Of a DNA stretch of 64,000 bases, positions 54,853 to 64,000 are shown piece by piece. This DNA comes from Pseudozyma flocculosa PF-1. Lineage: Eukaryota > Basidiomycota > Ustilaginomycetes > Ustilaginales > Ustilaginaceae. Positions within the stretch are counted from its first letter, which is position 1. Each line of letters starts with the position of its first letter. The position numbers were made by a program, and so were the translations under genes. The stretch lies in assembly GCF_000417875.1 (NCBI RefSeq), contig NW_006920892.1, positions 65,931-129,930 on the forward strand, given 5' to 3'. Under the pieces are notes generated by a model, which worked only from the letters and a program-made list of their open reading frames with translations, was not told the DNA's origin and made no database searches.

Positions 54853-56583
54853 TCACTGCTCGTACGGCGCCGCATCCAGATCCGCTGTTCCGTCATCCAT
54901 CTCGGCCAGCCGCAGCGCCATGTCGTCAGAGATCTGCATCGCGGCGGCGTGGGCAGGGAGGAGGGAGTCAGATTGGGTCGTCTCGCCCTTCACGCAGTGA
55001 TAGAGCACCAACTCGCCGGCGCCGCCGTGACGCACCTCGTACCACCAGTTCAGGCACAGGCACAGATCCGGGCCCGCCTCGCCTCCCGGTGTACCTTGAT
55101 CCTCCTGCTGCGCGACGTGGTGATACCACCTTGATGGCCAAAGGGGAAACCCCGTAGAGTACGAATGGAATCAGCAGACTGCTATGCGTGCCCGTCCGCC
55201 ACCTTGGCCAGCGCGTGGCTGACGAGACGAGACGAGACGAGACGAGACGAGACTCACCCGCTGGGGAGGTAGAGCGTGTCACCCGCCTCGACTCGGATCG
55301 TGAGGGGCGGCAGAGCGTAGCCATAACGCTGCAGCGCCGGATCCGGTGCCGGCGACTTGTCGTTGCTCGCCGCCGTGTCATCCTGGCAGTGGGATGGCGC
55401 ATCCAGGTGGCGGTGGACGTATCTTCGATTGCGCAGCGACGTCTTTGGCTGCGTCGGGTCGATGGGGATCCAGCGCGTCCGTGGCGTCTCTCTGTCCCTG
55501 TGTAGTTCCAGCTCGGTCGGCAGACCGTTTGAGGTCTGGGAAGAAGTGGTGGGACGGTAGCGGTAGACGTCGAACTCTTCGTCTGCCGTTGACGGGGAGC
55601 CGCGCGAGGAGCGGAGAGGGAGTGGCGGGCTGCACGGTCAGCATCGAGCGAGGGAAGATCACCGACCTCCTTGAACGAGGGACGAGGATTCGCGTCGAGG
55701 GGCGCAGGTACGTACCGTCGCAGAGGAACCTGCCTTCATTGGGTGGAAAGACGGTGAACGTCTTTGTGCCGCGCACGACGGTGAAGAGGTTCTCGTAATG
55801 GTCCCTTGTCGATCGATGTCGCAGTTGGGGCCGGATCGAAGAGGGCAGGCGTAAGGGCGAGGTCAGTCGTCGTCGTCGTCGTCGTGCAGTCCTCACAAAG
55901 CAGCCCGATAGGTAGACGGACGGCAACCGACTGCGACCGGCGCTCGGTGCCGCGGGACACGCACACTCACCTGTGCATGCTCGTGGTGCTGCGACCCGTT
56001 CCGATCCAGATGTTGGTAGCCTCGGGGTGCTGTCCCATGGCCTCGGTGGCCCAGTCGATATCGGCGCGGATCGATCCGTCGTCGTGCGCGCACAGGTCCT
56101 CGAAGAGCGGTGCCAGGTCGCCACTCAACGGTCCGGCGGTATCGAGGTTCGAGTTCTGGGATTGCAGGTACGCCACGCACCCCGCTCCCGCTTCCGCATC
56201 TTCGCATCGCTGCTGCTGTTGTTGTTGTTGGCGTGCCAGTTGGTCGATGAGTCGGTCAAAGGGTACCGTGACGTCGTAGGGGAGCGCAAACACCCTCGCC
56301 GCGCCGCCGGGACGCTCTCCAGGCTGTCCTTCCTTCCCCACCGACGACGACGACGACGATGAAGGAGGTGAGTCTTGGGCAGCAGAGGGGAGGGGTACGA
56401 GATCGTCGGCCCGACCGTCTGGCGTGAGGGCAACGACGACGTCGCGCCCGCCCATCCGGTCGACGAGGTACGACGTGCGTTGCCACTCTCGCCACAGCCT
56501 CGGCCGATCCCGCAGCAGCCCCGGTATCACGACCGGGACATGCCGCTCCACCAGCCCCCGGAACGTCTCTGCCATCATGGTCA

Positions 56584-56615
<32 letters not shown>

Positions 56616-56806
56616 GATCCCGCTTTCGACCCCGCCCCCGCCAGCCGTTCGGGAAAGCCCGGTTGCTCGCCTGCCGTCAGCGGGATGCCGTGCCGCTTGC
56701 GCGAGGCCACGCTGCGCCGCCGCAGGTGCATCAGGTACGCATCGTCGCCGTCGCCGTCGCCGTCGCCGCTGTGGTCGTCCGAGCCTCGATGTTGCTGCGC
56801 CGTCAT
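54853..56806 (-). CDS. JmjC/cupin-like oxygenase, JMJD7 type
   Basis: Predicted 508-aa Fe(II)/2-oxoglutarate-dependent oxygenase in four exons: 56806-55971, 55804-55716, 55582-55258, 55129-54853, with introns of 166, 133 and 128 bp, all in phase. The JMJD7 pattern is clear: VPVVIPGLL, VAYLQSQNSNLD, WATEAMGQHPEATNIWIG, HRDHYENLFTVVRGTKTFTVFPP (the HxD metal motif, split here as HRDHYENLF then TVVRGTKTF), WIPIDPTQP, LTIRVEAGDTLYLPSGWYHHV (read as RVEAGDTLYLPSGWYHHV; distal His) and NWWYEV. Human JMJD7 hydroxylates lysine in DRG GTPases; the substrate here is unknown. It is longer than the human enzyme (about 316 aa) through low-complexity insertions, including Thr and Gln runs and a loop before the conserved WIPIDP motif. 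The third intron contains a GACGA repeat abutting the donor. Confidence 0.88.
55221..55254. repeat. (GACGA)n pentanucleotide repeat at a splice donor
   Basis: About six GACGA units immediately inside the third intron of the JMJD7-like gene, starting within a few bases of the donor GTGAGT. Confidence 0.9.
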
Positions 56807-56893
56807 GATGGTGGGTCGTCAAACCCTTCAAGCACCTCCACGGGCGATCAAAAAGGGCGTCGAGAGCCCCCGCGAGGAGTACGGAGGACGCAG

Positions 56894-56898
56894 AAAAA
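56894..56898 (-). terminator. Pol III terminator of tRNA-Ala
   Basis: A TTTTT run on the minus strand, three bases after the tRNA 3' end at 56902. Confidence 0.75.
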
Positions 56899-56901
56899 GA
56901 A

Positions 56902-56983
56902 TGGAGACTATGGGGATTGAACCCATGACCTTTCCGAGAACACGCCATGCAAACGGAACGCTCTACGACTGAGCTAAACCCCC
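56902..56983 (-). tRNA. tRNA-Ala (anticodon UGC) with a 10-nt intron
   Basis: The acceptor stem GGGGGTT pairs with AGTCTCC (G-U pairs included), with discriminator A. The D arm is GCTC-AGTCGTA-GAGC, the anticodon stem TTCCG/CGGAA, and the T arm ATGGG-TTCAATC-CCCAT. The loop reads TTTGCA with anticodon TGC, giving alanine. The extra ~10 nt (TGGCGTGTTC) between base 37 and base 38 are read as an intron at the canonical site. Mature length is 72 nt including the discriminator. A T5 terminator follows, and the bipartite element shared with tRNA-Gln lies upstream. Confidence 0.9.
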
Positions 56984-57016
56984 TGGGTCATGTAACCCCC
57001 TTGGCTAAACGGGACG

Positions 57017-57048
57017 TTGATGTTCGGACATTCTTGGGTTGCATACAT
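57017..57048 (-). promoter_or_regulatory. Upstream bipartite element of tRNA-Ala
   Basis: In transcription orientation it reads ATGTATGCAA-N14-AACATCAA, the same two blocks and gap as upstream of tRNA-Gln, but ending about 33 bp before the tRNA 5' end rather than 2 bp. Confidence 0.5.
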
Positions 57049-58357
57049 GAACGCTCAAAGCCTGCGGACCGACAATAGCGGAATGCCCTCCCCGACCCGA
57101 GGCAGGCAGAGACGGCGGCCGAGGCAGCAGCGGGCCGGTAGAAGAGCGGTGCTGGTGGCCGGGGGGTGCGCCGCAAAGTTGCCACTGGGTGAGCAGCGAT
57201 ACGGATACGGTGATTCGACTGCCGCTGGGGCGCGTCTTGGCCGAATCTGCTTCGTCACGCTGTCGGGCGGTTGGCCGGTCAGGATGGCTCTGATAGGCCA
57301 TCATGCAGAATAACGGGGGGTGGGGGAGGTGTTCCACGCCGCTGGTCCCTCCGAGCACCGTGCTGCGCTGTTCAACCTCGACAGCACAAGGACCGGGCAG
57401 TGCGGGGCGGAGGAGCGAGGAGACGTGTGAAGCGGGTACTCACTGTACGCCCCACGACATCCGGCGTGTCGTGCGGGACCAATCGCCCTATCCCGTACCG
57501 TAGAGCGTCCCTCGTACAGCGACAAAGAGGCAGGGGGGCAGAGGCAGTCGTCCTGGCCACGTCCAGAGCTTCGTCCGGCCGAGCGAGGAGGACGAGGGGG
57601 GACGAGGCCATGCGTTGGGGAAGCCGAGTGGGGCACCGCTCTGCCATACCGTGCCGAGCCGCACAAGAAGCTCGCTTGGGGACGAACGTCGTTTGCAGAT
57701 CTGCCGGCCAGACAGAAGAGGAGAGAAGAGAAGCGGGCGACATCGCCGTCGTTTCCGTCCCTTGGCATCGTTCCTCGACGACCGCTTGGCCTGCCTACCG
57801 GTATACGGCGTCGACGACGTCGTCCTTTGCAGCAGAGAGAGCGGCCGGCCGGTCAATTCCCTTGGCTCGGCTCCCTGCGCCCCTCCGCCCGCCCAGTACA
57901 CGTCCGCAGGCCCGTAGGTGTCGTGTCGTGCCGTCACGACCACTTTGCCGCCGCCGTCGTCGCCCCATTCAGAGCCACTGTATCCCACGTCGTGCAGGCC
58001 AAGATGCAGACGATGCGGGTCTCGTGCGGCGTGAGGGAAGAGCCTAGGGGTCCTCGGAGCGGCTATTGTATGCACCCCGCGTCAGACGTGAGCCTTGGTG
58101 CGGGGTATGGCCTCTACCCCCACACTGGGGCAGAGCATCAAGCATAGACCAAAGGATCGCTCGTACGCACAAGAGTCCTGGTACCATCGCAGCACGGGGG
58201 CCGTCGTCTCGAGTCGAGGGAGCTGTAGCCGCATCGTGCAATCGACGGACAGGCTACATATAGGACACCGCCGGGGCTCGTCCTCATCGCCCTCCCTTCA
58301 TCTTCTCTCACGCAACCCCTAGCCTCTTCCCCCTCTCCCCGCCCACCACCGTCTACC
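57049..58357. other. Intergenic region upstream of the tannase-family gene
   Basis: No gene recognised. A TATA-like CATATAGG site is at 58257-58264, about 95 bp upstream of the esterase ATG, followed by a CT-rich leader. Confidence 0.5.
58257..58264 (+). promoter_or_regulatory. Candidate TATA box of the tannase-family gene
   Basis: CATATAGG about 95 bp upstream of the ATG at 58358. The short distance suits a TATA box with a brief 5' UTR. Confidence 0.45.
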
Positions 58358-59962
58358 ATGCAGCTCCCCCTCCTAGCCCTCCCCACCGCTGTCCTGGCGG
58401 CGAGCGGGATCCTCGGCGCGCCCCAGCCCTCCAACTCCAACTCGCAGCGGCCCTCGTGCGGCTCGCTGCGGCCCTCGCCGATCCCGGGCGTGCGGTACCT
58501 CGACGTGCAGTCGCGCGAGTACACCAACGCCACGTACCCGGGCGCCCAGGCGGGCACGAGCGTGACGCTCTCGTTCTGCGAGGTCAACGTGACGCTGACC
58601 CACGGCAAGGCGGGCGACCGCGTCCTCGTATCCACCTGGCTGCCGCACGAGGCCGACTGGAACGCCCGCTTCCAGGGCACCGGCGGTGGCGGCTACCGCG
58701 CCGGCACGTTCGGCCAGGCGCTCGCGCCCGCCGTGGCGCAGGGCTACTCTGCCGCCTCGACGGACGCGGGCATCGACGCCAATAGGCCCGATGGCGACTT
58801 TATCCTGCGCAACGCCACGGGCGACGTCAACCTCGATCTGCTCACCAACTTTGCCGGAAGGTCGCTCCACGAGATGACGCTGCTCGGAAAGGACTTTACG
58901 CGCCAGTTCTACGGCGGCAAGCGCAGATTCTACTCGTACTGGAACGGCTGCTCGACCGGCGGACGGCAGGGCATGATTGAGGCGCAGCGGTATCCGACCG
59001 ACTACGACGGCATCATGGCCTCGGCGCCCGCCATCAACTGGAGCCAGTTCTCGCCCGCAGGCTCGTTTCCCAACAACCAGCGCGTCCAGTCGGGCTACGA
59101 CGGGCCGACGTGCGAGCTCGTCGAGATGCAGCGGCGCCTCATCGACGCCTGCGACGCCCTCGACGGCGCGCGCGACGGAGTCATCGCCGCCCTGGACCGG
59201 TGCCAGTTCGACCCGCACTCGATCGTAGGGCAGAGGTACACGTGCGCCGAGACGGGCGCCGAGCTGCAGTTCACACAGGCCGCTGCGGACCTCGTCGATG
59301 TCACCTGGAACGGCGGTCGCGATGCACAGGGACGCAAGGCGTGGTACGGCTTCGAGAGGGGCACCAACCTCACCCAGGCCACGGCGGAAGATCCCTCGTT
59401 CGCCACTTACTCGCAGATCTGGATCCGCCAGGCCGTCAAGAAGGACCCCCAGTTCGACGTAACGGCCCTGTCCCAGGACGAGCTGTCGCGCGTCATCTAC
59501 CAGAGCTACGCCGAGTGGAACGACCTCATCGGTACCTCTGACCCGGACCTTCGAAAGGCGTACCAGCACGGCACCAAGATCCTCACATGGCATGGAACCT
59601 CCGACCAGGCGATTCCATTTTCCGGCACCATCGACTACTACACTCGCACCACCGACTTCCTCCGGGTAAAGGGAGTCGAGATCGACGACTTCTACCGCCT
59701 CTTTTCCGCACCCGGCGTCGCCCACTGCCGCGGCGGCGTCGGTGCGGCACCCGACGACCCGCTCCAAGCCGTCGTGGATTGGGTCGAACAGGGCAGGGCA
59801 CCCGAGCGTCTCGCCGCCACTACCCAGGACGCCCGCAAGAAGAAGGAGGACCTCTGCAGGTACCCCAAGATGGCCACCTGGAACGCCCAGGGAGACGTCG
59901 AGTGCAAGGTCACCGACTTTTCGCGCAACTTTAAGCCGCTCCCGCGCCCGCCCAAGGTCTGA
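58358..59962 (+). CDS. Secreted tannase / feruloyl esterase family protein
   Basis: Single-exon 534-aa secreted esterase that would cleave ester bonds of gallates (tannins) or feruloylated polysaccharides. Signal peptide at residues 1 to about 20 (MQLPLLALPTAVLAASG). The catalytic triad of the family is visible: Ser199 in NGCSTGGRQG, Asp416 in HGTSDQAIPF and His456 in GVAHCRGG. Cys198 and Cys457 beside Ser and His form the characteristic CS-D-HC disulfide. DACDALDGARDG (about 263-274) matches the calcium-binding loop. Other family motifs: FQGTGGGGYRAG and ASTDAGID. Several NxS/T sites fit glycosylation. Length is normal. Tannase and feruloyl esterase specificities cannot be separated by sequence. 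It complements the GH115 enzyme elsewhere in the window. Confidence 0.92.
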   Translation: MQLPLLALPTAVLAASGILGAPQPSNSNSQRPSCGSLRPSPIPGVRYLDVQSREYTNATYPGAQAGTSVTLSFCEVNVTLTHGKAGDRVLVSTWLPHEADWNARFQGTGGGGYRAGTFGQALAPAVAQGYSAASTDAGIDANRPDGDFILRNATGDVNLDLLTNFAGRSLHEMTLLGKDFTRQFYGGKRRFYSYWNGCSTGGRQGMIEAQRYPTDYDGIMASAPAINWSQFSPAGSFPNNQRVQSGYDGPTCELVEMQRRLIDACDALDGARDGVIAALDRCQFDPHSIVGQRYTCAETGAELQFTQAAADLVDVTWNGGRDAQGRKAWYGFERGTNLTQATAEDPSFATYSQIWIRQAVKKDPQFDVTALSQDELSRVIYQSYAEWNDLIGTSDPDLRKAYQHGTKILTWHGTSDQAIPFSGTIDYYTRTTDFLRVKGVEIDDFYRLFSAPGVAHCRGGVGAAPDDPLQAVVDWVEQGRAPERLAATTQDARKKKEDLCRYPKMATWNAQGDVECKVTDFSRNFKPLPRPPKV

Positions 59963-60136
59963 AGGGGGGCGGGCACCGTTTCCATTGCGATTGATCGAGG
60001 GCCGGGGAGAACGGCCATCCCAGCACATGCCCGCACGGCCGAGTTGAGATATCGATCGAGCGCCAACGTCCATGTTTGCAATGCAATCATCTCTCCGTGT
60101 CACCGAGACTGATCGCTCGCCCCGTCTCGACGACGA

Positions 60137-62268
60137 TCAGTCGTAGCCGCCGCGGTACATGGACTTGTTCTCCACCTTGGTCCTCGCCTTCTTTTCCGAC
60201 GTCGACCCGCCGCCGCCGCCGCCACCGCCGCCGCTGCTGGCGCCCTTCTTGGACTTTTTCTTGTTCGACTCCTTGTCGCTCGATCTCGTCTTTCCGCTGC
60301 CACTGGCGCTGCCGCCACTGCTCTCCTTCTTCTCCTTCTTGGCCTCCTTTTTAGCCGCCTTCCTGGCCTTCTTGGCCTCGCCGCTTTCCGGTTCCGACTT
60401 TCTCTTCTTCGACTTGGCCTTGCTGCCGCTGCCGCCGCTCCCGCTGCTGCCGCTCCCGCTCGCCTTCTTGTCCTTCTTCGTCGACGAGCCCTTCTTCTTG
60501 TACCGGCTGCGGTCGCCGCCGGGCGTCATGGGCGCGTTGCTGAAGCGGTCCAGCAGCGAGCCACCGCCTCCACCGCCACCGCCGCCGCCGCCGCCGAGCT
60601 TTTTCCTCTGCTTTCTAGTAAGCTCTTCGTGCGGGTCGCGACGTCCGCGCGACGACGGCGGAGGTGCAGCCGAGAAATGAAAAGTCGTCTCATCCTCGCC
60701 GCCGCCGAACCTGCCACCCGCGCCCGACGAGCCGCCGACGCCCGAGCGAAAGGTAAAGGCATATGTCGACGGCGCGCGATCCAGCGCCGAGCCGCCGCTG
60801 CCGCTGTGCACGGGGGGCGGCGGCGGTATGAGGCTGCCGTACGGTCCCCAGCGCGAGACAAACTCGGAAAACGCCGAGGGCTCGCCGTTGGTGCGTGTCG
60901 GGTTGACCCTCCGCGTCGGGCAGTCGTCGCCCCAGTGGCTGGTCGAGGTGCAGTTGTAGCACCAGCGCGTCTGCAGCGTCGGTGGCGCACGGTGGCGGGC
61001 ACGGGCAGAACATGGACGGACGGATGGTTGGGAATAGGGTGTCAGCTGGTGGGGTTTCCGCCGCGCCACGATGGCATCCCCTTCTTCTCCGCTCGCAACT
61101 CACTGCCGGGTCCCAGTCGCTCGCGCCCACCTCTCCCTCTTCCAGCTCTTCCCCTTCGTCGCGCTGCATGTCGTCGTCGATGTCGTCGTCGTCGCTGACC
61201 TCGTCGGGCTCGTGGGCGTCCCTGGAGGCTATCGTTGCACTGCGGTGGCCGTGCTGCTGCTTGTACGCCTTGCGGCTGCGCTCGGTCTCGTACGTGTCGC
61301 GATCGTTGAAGACGTAGACGCGCCAGTGGGTAGGGCAGGTGGCGAGCGTGTGGCGGTAGCTGCCGCACTTGACGCATTCGCGCGACGCACCGCGCCCACC
61401 GCCGTAGGAGCGGGGCTGGGGGCAGTCGTGGCTGCGATGCCCCTGGCCGCCGCAGCGGAAGCAGCAAGTACTCAGCGGGCACTCGCGCGTCGAGTGCGAG
61501 TCGAGCGCGCCGCACGCCATGCACTGGCGGGGGCCGGGGGGCGAGGACGATGGGACAGGAGGGAGGGGGTCAATATCGATCCCGGTGAGCCCAGAGGGAA
61601 CGACTGCTGCTGCGCCGACTCACTAGGAGATGCGGGCATCTCTTGCGCTCGTGACCGTCTTCGCCGCAGGCGGGACACTTTGCGAGCTTGCGCTTCTCCT
61701 CGATTTCCTCTGCGGCGTAGTACCGTCCCGCGGTGGCTGGGTCGAGGTCGAGCTGCTGGTAGTCGCCCATGTCGTCCTCGGCCTCGTCCCTCTGGCGCTG
61801 CTCTTCGCGCAGGCCCTGTGGGAGGTCTGGAATGATCTGGACGTGGTCGGGCAGCACGAGGCTGTCGTTGGCCGTCGCCGCTGCCTTGTCGGTTTCGTGT
61901 GGGTCGGATGCGTTGCGAGAGGACGACGAGGTCGAGGGGTGCTGCGGCTGCTGGCGATGCTGCTCGTGGTCCTCGTGGAGGTCTGCGTCGCCCTGCACGT
62001 CAAAGACGAAGCTTGTTTCCATGTCGAGGTCGTGGTCGTTGTCGTAGTCGTTGTCATTGTCGTTGCCGTCGTCGTCGCTGTGGGCGGCGCTGCGTGACTG
62101 GTAAGGGGTGGAGTGGCCTGAGCCGCCGCGCCTGCCGCGTCTTTGCTTGCCATTGGCCAGGGACGACGACGTCGACGGCGAGGGGCGTTGTCTGGGTGAT
62201 GCGTCGTTGCCTGCCGCCCAGTTTGCGGGCGAGGGGCGGTTGTCGAGGTAGAAGGGCGACGAAGGCAT
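60137..62268 (-). CDS. Air1/Air2-like zinc-knuckle protein (TRAMP complex)
   Basis: Predicted 632-aa nuclear RNA-binding protein in three exons: 62268-61624, 61523-61104, 60970-60137, with introns of 100 and 133 bp, phase 0. Five CCHC zinc knuckles occur in series from about residue 198: CPACGEDGHERKRCP, CMACGALDSHSTRECP, CFRCGGQGHRSHDCP, CVKCGSYRHTLATCP and, after a spacer, CYNCTSTSHWGDDCP. The first intron lies between knuckles 1 and 2 and the second just before knuckle 5. Five knuckles with this spacing is the Air1/Air2 arrangement; these proteins join Trf4/5 and Mtr4 in TRAMP, which tags RNA for the nuclear exosome. The N-terminal ~190 residues are acidic and low-complexity; the C-terminus is a long Gly-, Ser- and Lys-rich tail that is much longer than in yeast Air proteins. 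Confidence 0.88.
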
Positions 62269-62871
62269 GTTGGGCGAGACGCAGCAGCGGCACAGATGGG
62301 CGCAGGGAGAGAGTATGGGCGAGTGCTAGACGGAGGAGGTGGACGGTGGCGCCGGGGCTGGCTAGTCGGAGCAAAGGAGGAAGAGGAGGCGCCGGAGGGC
62401 GAGATTACGGTGGCGCCCAAGGGAATAGGGGGACGACGATGAGGAGGAGGAGGAGGCCAGGATGGCGAGCGAAGAACGCAAAGCCAAGGCCCCCCTCGTT
62501 TCGCATGTGGAGTGCATGCACGCCAGCGAAAAATTGGCAAAATTCCCAGAAAAAAAAGGCGCGGGGGGGGGGGGGGGCCGGAGTGGCGAAGCGGACGGGC
62601 GGGCGGGTCCGAAGACGATACAGCCTCGATACCGAGCTGAGCCAATCTGGGCCCTCGCCTCGACGCCGGCCACGGCTCACAACAACACTCTGTCGAGCCA
62701 ACAGATAGACCAGCTGTTGACGGCCGACGGAAGTGTGCACAGAAGAGGCAGTGTGATGGCATGGCAGCATGTCGCTGCGTCGATGCCAGCTTGCCACCGA
62801 GTCCTGGACATCGAGCGACAAGCTGAGGCTGATGACAAGCCATGGTCCAAACCGCGGAAGACGGCGAGAAG

Positions 62872-62898
62872 CCAGGCCAGGCCAGGCCAGGCCAGGCC
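62872..62898. repeat. (AGGCC)n pentanucleotide tandem
   Basis: About five CAGGC/AGGCC units in the divergent intergenic region. Related tracts occur at several other intergenic sites in the window. Confidence 0.85.
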
Positions 62899-63380
62899 CG
62901 CCTGCACCGCCCTCGCGCGGCACGCCCGGCCTCTGCCTCTGGCAAAGCACGAGCGAGGATCGACAGGGTGCGCGCCTGCTGGCCGGCTGCCAAGCGACGC
63001 ACCCAAGCCGAGCCAGAGGGCGTCTGCTCGCCTGGCTGCCTGGCTGCCTGTCTGCCTCTGCCGACGCGAGAGGCAGGCGAGCCCAGCCCGGCCTTGGGCC
63101 AGAAAGGGGCTCCCGACGTCGGCCCTGCCAGAGGTTAGGCCTGCCAGGCTGCTGCTGCTGCTGCTGGCTGCTGCCGGTGTGCATGCAAACACATGCGCCC
63201 GCCCCCGTTGGAAAAAGTAACACCGCCTCGCCATCGACCCACGCCCGCCCGCCCGCCTCCATCTCAATTTCGGTCGGTCTGGCACGCGAACAACCCTGCT
63301 GCGCCTGTCCACCGTAGCCTCGACGTTGCACCGCCTCACCCCGCTGCGGCCTGCCTCTCTTGCTCGTCGTTCGGATCCAT

Positions 63381-63437
63381 CCGCCACCGCCACCGCCATC
63401 GCCATCGCCATCGCCATCGCCATCGCCATCGCCATCG
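63381..63437. repeat. (CATCGC)n hexanucleotide repeat
   Basis: About seven CATCGC units preceded by CACCGC units, in the leader region of the right-edge gene. Confidence 0.9.
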
Positions 63438-63687
63438 GTCGCCATACTATACTACTCTCTCTCCGCAACCCCTGCTTCATCTCCTCACGATTTCACCACC
63501 ACCGCCCATAACGACCCACCCGCCCTCGTCATTGTTACGGCACTCGATCGCTCGCCGTCGTTTCTTCATTCAGACGACCTCGACCCCTGTCTAGCCATCG
63601 AACCTGGCCTCTAGACCACACCGCCCCCTTCCGACCGCCAACAACCAAGTAGCAAGCGTCCCCAGGCCAAGCCTCACGCCAACCGCC

Positions 63688-64000
63688 ATGCCACCCAGGC
63701 ACCTCTTTGGCGCCAGGGGCCAGCCCGACCGCACCACGTCGCCAGACCATCCACAGACGGCAGAGGCACGCCGCCAGTCGCTCACCGCCGCCGCCAACCC
63801 CTATCCCACCTACGACCCGGGCGCCAACCCGACCTCGCCCCCGCCCCTCCCCTACGACCCATCGCCCTACGACCACGCACCACCTTCCTACCCGCCCCAG
63901 CACCACCACCACGACCCGCGCCCTACCTCGCCCCAGCTCAACAACCCCTACCAGACCCAGCCCGCCGCCGTCGTACACGCCAACCCCTTCGACTCCTCGA
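63688..64000 (+). CDS. N-terminal part of a Pro/His-rich protein (runs off the right edge)
   Basis: From the ATG at 63688 (context CAACCGCCATGC) the frame is open for 104 codons to the window end. The visible part is disordered: Pro-, Tyr-, His- and Gln-rich, with blocks such as PSYPPQHHHHDPRP and NNPYQTQPAA. A CT/CA-rich leader precedes the start. Such N-termini occur in fungal chitin synthases and in other membrane-associated proteins, but nothing diagnostic lies inside the window, so I leave it unnamed. Confidence 0.5.
   Translation, partial: MPPRHLFGARGQPDRTTSPDHPQTAEARRQSLTAAANPYPTYDPGANPTSPPPLPYDPSPYDHAPPSYPPQHHHHDPRPTSPQLNNPYQTQPAAVVHANPFDSS

Larger units (their letters stand above)
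62269..63687. other. Divergent intergenic region between the Air-like gene and the right-edge gene
   Basis: 1.4 kb with no gene seen. It contains a G-run near 62563-62578, an AGGCC tandem at about 62872-62898, a CTGC-rich patch near 63145-63180 and a (CATCGC)n repeat at 63381-63437. Confidence 0.5.

Noticed and set aside
58373..60103. 576-codon minus-strand frame
   Set aside because: Antisense to the tannase-family gene, which has a complete catalytic triad on the plus strand.

Overview
The window is a GC-rich stretch of nuclear DNA from a filamentous or yeast-like fungus, most likely a basidiomycete and plausibly a smut relative (Ustilaginomycotina); the lineage is inference. Support: typical fungal eukaryotic genes (condensin CAP-G, exosome Rrp42, Mediator Med6, V-ATPase subunit c, an Air1/2 zinc-knuckle protein), short introns of mostly 50-170 bp with GTGAGT-type donors, intron-containing tRNA genes, strong G/C preference at third codon positions, and plant-polymer enzymes (GH115, tannase/feruloyl esterase). 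I rebuilt exon structures by hand from donor/acceptor sites, reading phase and family similarity. All multi-exon models below keep frame and end at a stop codon.

Layout. 1-934 (-): 5' part of an unrecognised low-complexity protein. 1889-8128 (-): a monocarboxylate-transporter-like MFS protein and an NRPS-like adenylation/thiolation/reductase enzyme, a possible two-gene metabolite locus. 9872-15345: condensin subunit (-) and Rrp42 (+), divergent. 15522-18195 (-): DUF2264 protein in five exons. 18.2-22.4 kb: a gene-poor stretch with microsatellites. 22363-24090 (+): sugar/quinate-type transporter. 25129-25608 (-): small secreted cysteine-containing protein. 26491-29349: a head-to-head pair encoding the two halves of a Tm-1-like protein (UPF0261-type domain and TIM barrel). 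29414-32746 (-): GH115 glucuronidase. 34.4-35.8 kb: a CpG-poor island with an unrecognised spliced ORF. 36687-38984 (+): TM7S3/TM198-like membrane protein. 39339-39451 (-): tRNA-Gln(CUG) with a 42-nt intron. About 40.33-40.43 kb: an assembly gap in G-run/CG-repeat sequence. 42126-43349 (+): a secreted protein built almost only of Lys, Asp, Tyr, Glu, Ala and Gly. 43800-44789 (-): alpha/beta hydrolase. 45459-47818 (-): orphan 7-TM protein. 50176-51695 (+): V-ATPase c subunit in seven exons. 52266-53353 (-) and 53747-54712 (+): Med6 and a 4-TM protein, divergent. 54853-56806 (-): JMJD7-like oxygenase. 56902-56983 (-): tRNA-Ala(UGC) with a 10-nt intron. 58358-59962 (+): tannase-family esterase. 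60137-62268 (-): Air1/2-like protein. 63688-64000 (+): start of a Pro-rich protein running off the window.

Most genes are unrelated housekeeping functions placed side by side. Working relationships are suggested only for the transporter plus NRPS-like reductase, the split Tm-1-like pair, and, loosely, the secreted plant-polymer enzymes. The most unusual items are the K/D/Y-rich secreted protein, the CpG-depleted island with an intact gene, an apparent 26-nt intron in the condensin gene, and a bipartite element shared upstream of both tRNA genes at identical internal spacing.
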